Assembly: GCA_031277435.1 (NCBI GenBank)
Contig: JAITMI010000086.1
Coordinates: forward strand, 1-15,901
Direction of reading: 5' to 3'
DNA: 15,901 nt
Source: Pseudomonadales bacterium
Lineage (GTDB): Bacteria; Pseudomonadota; Gammaproteobacteria; Pseudomonadales; Pseudohongiellaceae
Part shown: positions 14,993 through 15,901 of the stretch, in pieces
How positions within the stretch are numbered: position 1 is the stretch's first letter
Layout: each line of letters starts with the position of its first letter
Translations under genes and position numbers: made by a program
Notes under the pieces: model-generated
Database searches by the model: none
What the model saw: the letters and a program-made list of their open reading frames with translations, nothing else
Told to the model about the DNA's origin: nothing

Positions 14993-15901
14993 TTACTGCC
15001 CCAATTCAATGATATCCGAGGGGTTTACCGTAACGCCGTCGATGGTCAATACGCCATCAAAGGTAGGCGCCAAAAATACGCCGGAAACCGCCTCCTCATA
15101 AAATTCGACGCGCTCGTAACCATCCTTGAGAAAACAATTCGGCCCGCTTTTCGAGCGCGTGGACAGGTTTACCGTCACTGCCTTGCACTGGGTATTTTCC
15201 AGGCAGATTTGCAGGCACTGCGCCGCTTCCTCCACCCGCACCTGGTCAAAATCGCCGCCGAAGAAATCAATCCCATCATAAAAAGCGAAACGATCCGCCA
15301 CGCCAGGGTCCGTCTCAGTGACGGTTTGCGGTTCTTCTTGCGCTTGCGGCGCGTCCAGATCAACCAGCGGCAGGCCATTGGCGCGCCAGGCTTCGAGACC
15401 GCCGCGATACCACAGCGCCTTCCAGCCCAGCGCGCCAGCGCGCAAGGCAGCGTTGTAGGACGAACGGTCTTGAAGTCCGGCGCCAAAGAGCACGATTGGC
15501 AGGCTTTGATCGCCGCCGGTGGTTTCATTCAGCCAGTCGTTGACCGCCAATTGGAAGCTGTCGGTGATGCTGCCGTCCTTGCCGATGTCCTCCACCGGCA
15601 GCGCGCCGGCGATGGTTTGCGCCGAGCCGCTGGTGTCGATCAACAATAGGGGCGAGCCGGCGTTGAGGAGGGCCAATAATTGCGTGGTCGTCAAGAGTTC
15701 CGCGCGCGCGTGCGCCACTGGCGTGGAGCCTTGGTAGGGCGGCGGAAACAGTACGCTCATCACCGGGATGCCAAGGTCGGCGAGTTCGTCAATGCCGCTC
15801 GCCGTGGGCGCGAGCGCGGTGCCGGCGTTATTCGCGCCCGGCGCTGGCGCGGGGGCGGTAACGTCCGTTCCAGTTTCGACGCTGGCGATCATGAAGATCA
15901 G
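14993..15901 (-). CDS. PAN/Apple-domain protein with degenerate rhodanese-like domain (5' end off window)
   Basis: The frame stays open to the right edge (LIFMIASVE...), so the ATG at 15892 is probably inside a signal or anchor segment and the true start lies outside. It has no ribosome site. Counting from that methionine, a Pro/Ala-rich linker leads to a rhodanese-like domain at about 64-178. Its end, SYNAALRAGALGWKALWYRGGLEAW, is typical of the family, but the active-site loop reads FGAGLQDRS and has no cysteine, so sulfurtransfer is not expected. Residues 202-275 match a PAN_4/Apple domain (GGDF, then cysteines at 226, 230, 236 and 253 in AAQC, QIC, QCKAV and NCFLK). Such domains bind proteins or carbohydrates outside the cytoplasm. 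The same-strand TPR gene follows after 111 bases. Role unknown; a surface or periplasmic binding protein is the best guess. Confidence 0.82.
   Translation of the reverse strand: MIFMIASVETGTDVTAPAPAPGANNAGTALAPTASGIDELADLGIPVMSVLFPPPYQGSTPVAHARAELLTTTQLLALLNAGSPLLLIDTSGSAQTIAGALPVEDIGKDGSITDSFQLAVNDWLNETTGGDQSLPIVLFGAGLQDRSSYNAALRAGALGWKALWYRGGLEAWRANGLPLVDLDAPQAQEEPQTVTETDPGVADRFAFYDGIDFFGGDFDQVRVEEAAQCLQICLENTQCKAVTVNLSTRSKSGPNCFLKDGYERVEFYEEAVSGVFLAPTFDGVLTIDGVTVNPSDIIELGQ

Overview
The window reads as chromosomal DNA of a GC-rich proteobacterium, most likely a gammaproteobacterium. The reasons are a SahR-type ArsR/methyltransferase regulator next to metK and ahcY (so SAH is recycled by SAH hydrolase), a periplasmic PQQ alcohol dehydrogenase, a YbjN protein, and a dispersed palindromic repeat carrying the CGTCATTGCGAG / GAAGCAATCCAG words common in proteobacterial genomes. 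Genus or species cannot be told from the sequence. No rRNA, tRNA or CRISPR array was seen.

Layout. (1) 1-1699, minus: the N-terminal 566 residues of a PQQ-dependent alcohol dehydrogenase with a lipoprotein-type leader; its C-terminus lies beyond the left edge. (2) 1825-2498, plus: a two-gene Phd/YefM antitoxin plus PIN-domain toxin module, divergent from the dehydrogenase. (3) 2499-2912: non-coding, with an 84-nt palindromic repeat, a 15-bp direct repeat and a strong intrinsic terminator. (4) 2913-3377, minus: a secreted YbjN-domain protein. (5) 3507-7172, minus: the activated-methyl cycle, in transcription order sahR, metK, ahcY. metK and ahcY are 25 bp apart, and a terminator follows ahcY. 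Perfect palindromes lie upstream of sahR and of metK. (6) 7423-8220, plus: an FkbM-type methyltransferase with visibly lower GC, followed by a truncated IS3-family transposase remnant. This pair looks like an inserted or rearranged patch. (7) 8601-15901, all minus: a compact multi-gene locus that I cannot assign to any named system.

The last locus is the most interesting part. In transcription order it encodes a PAN/Apple protein with a rhodanese-like domain lacking its catalytic cysteine (5' end off the window); a single-pass membrane protein with TPR-like helices and a beta-rich C-terminal domain; a single-pass protein with about four PEGA-like repeats and a formylglycine-generating-enzyme-like domain lacking the catalytic cysteines; an 87-residue exported protein with a distinctive C-terminal tail; an Hsp70/actin-fold protein with degenerate nucleotide motifs and an FHA-like C-terminal beta domain; and a membrane-anchored coiled-coil VWA protein with an intact MIDAS motif. 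From the fourth-last gene onward the genes are nearly contiguous (gaps or overlaps of 10 bp or less, or one 41-bp gap depending on a start choice). The set mixes cytoplasmic, membrane and periplasmic binding domains and has few or no intact catalytic sites. I infer an envelope-spanning binding or assembly machine; that role is a hypothesis.
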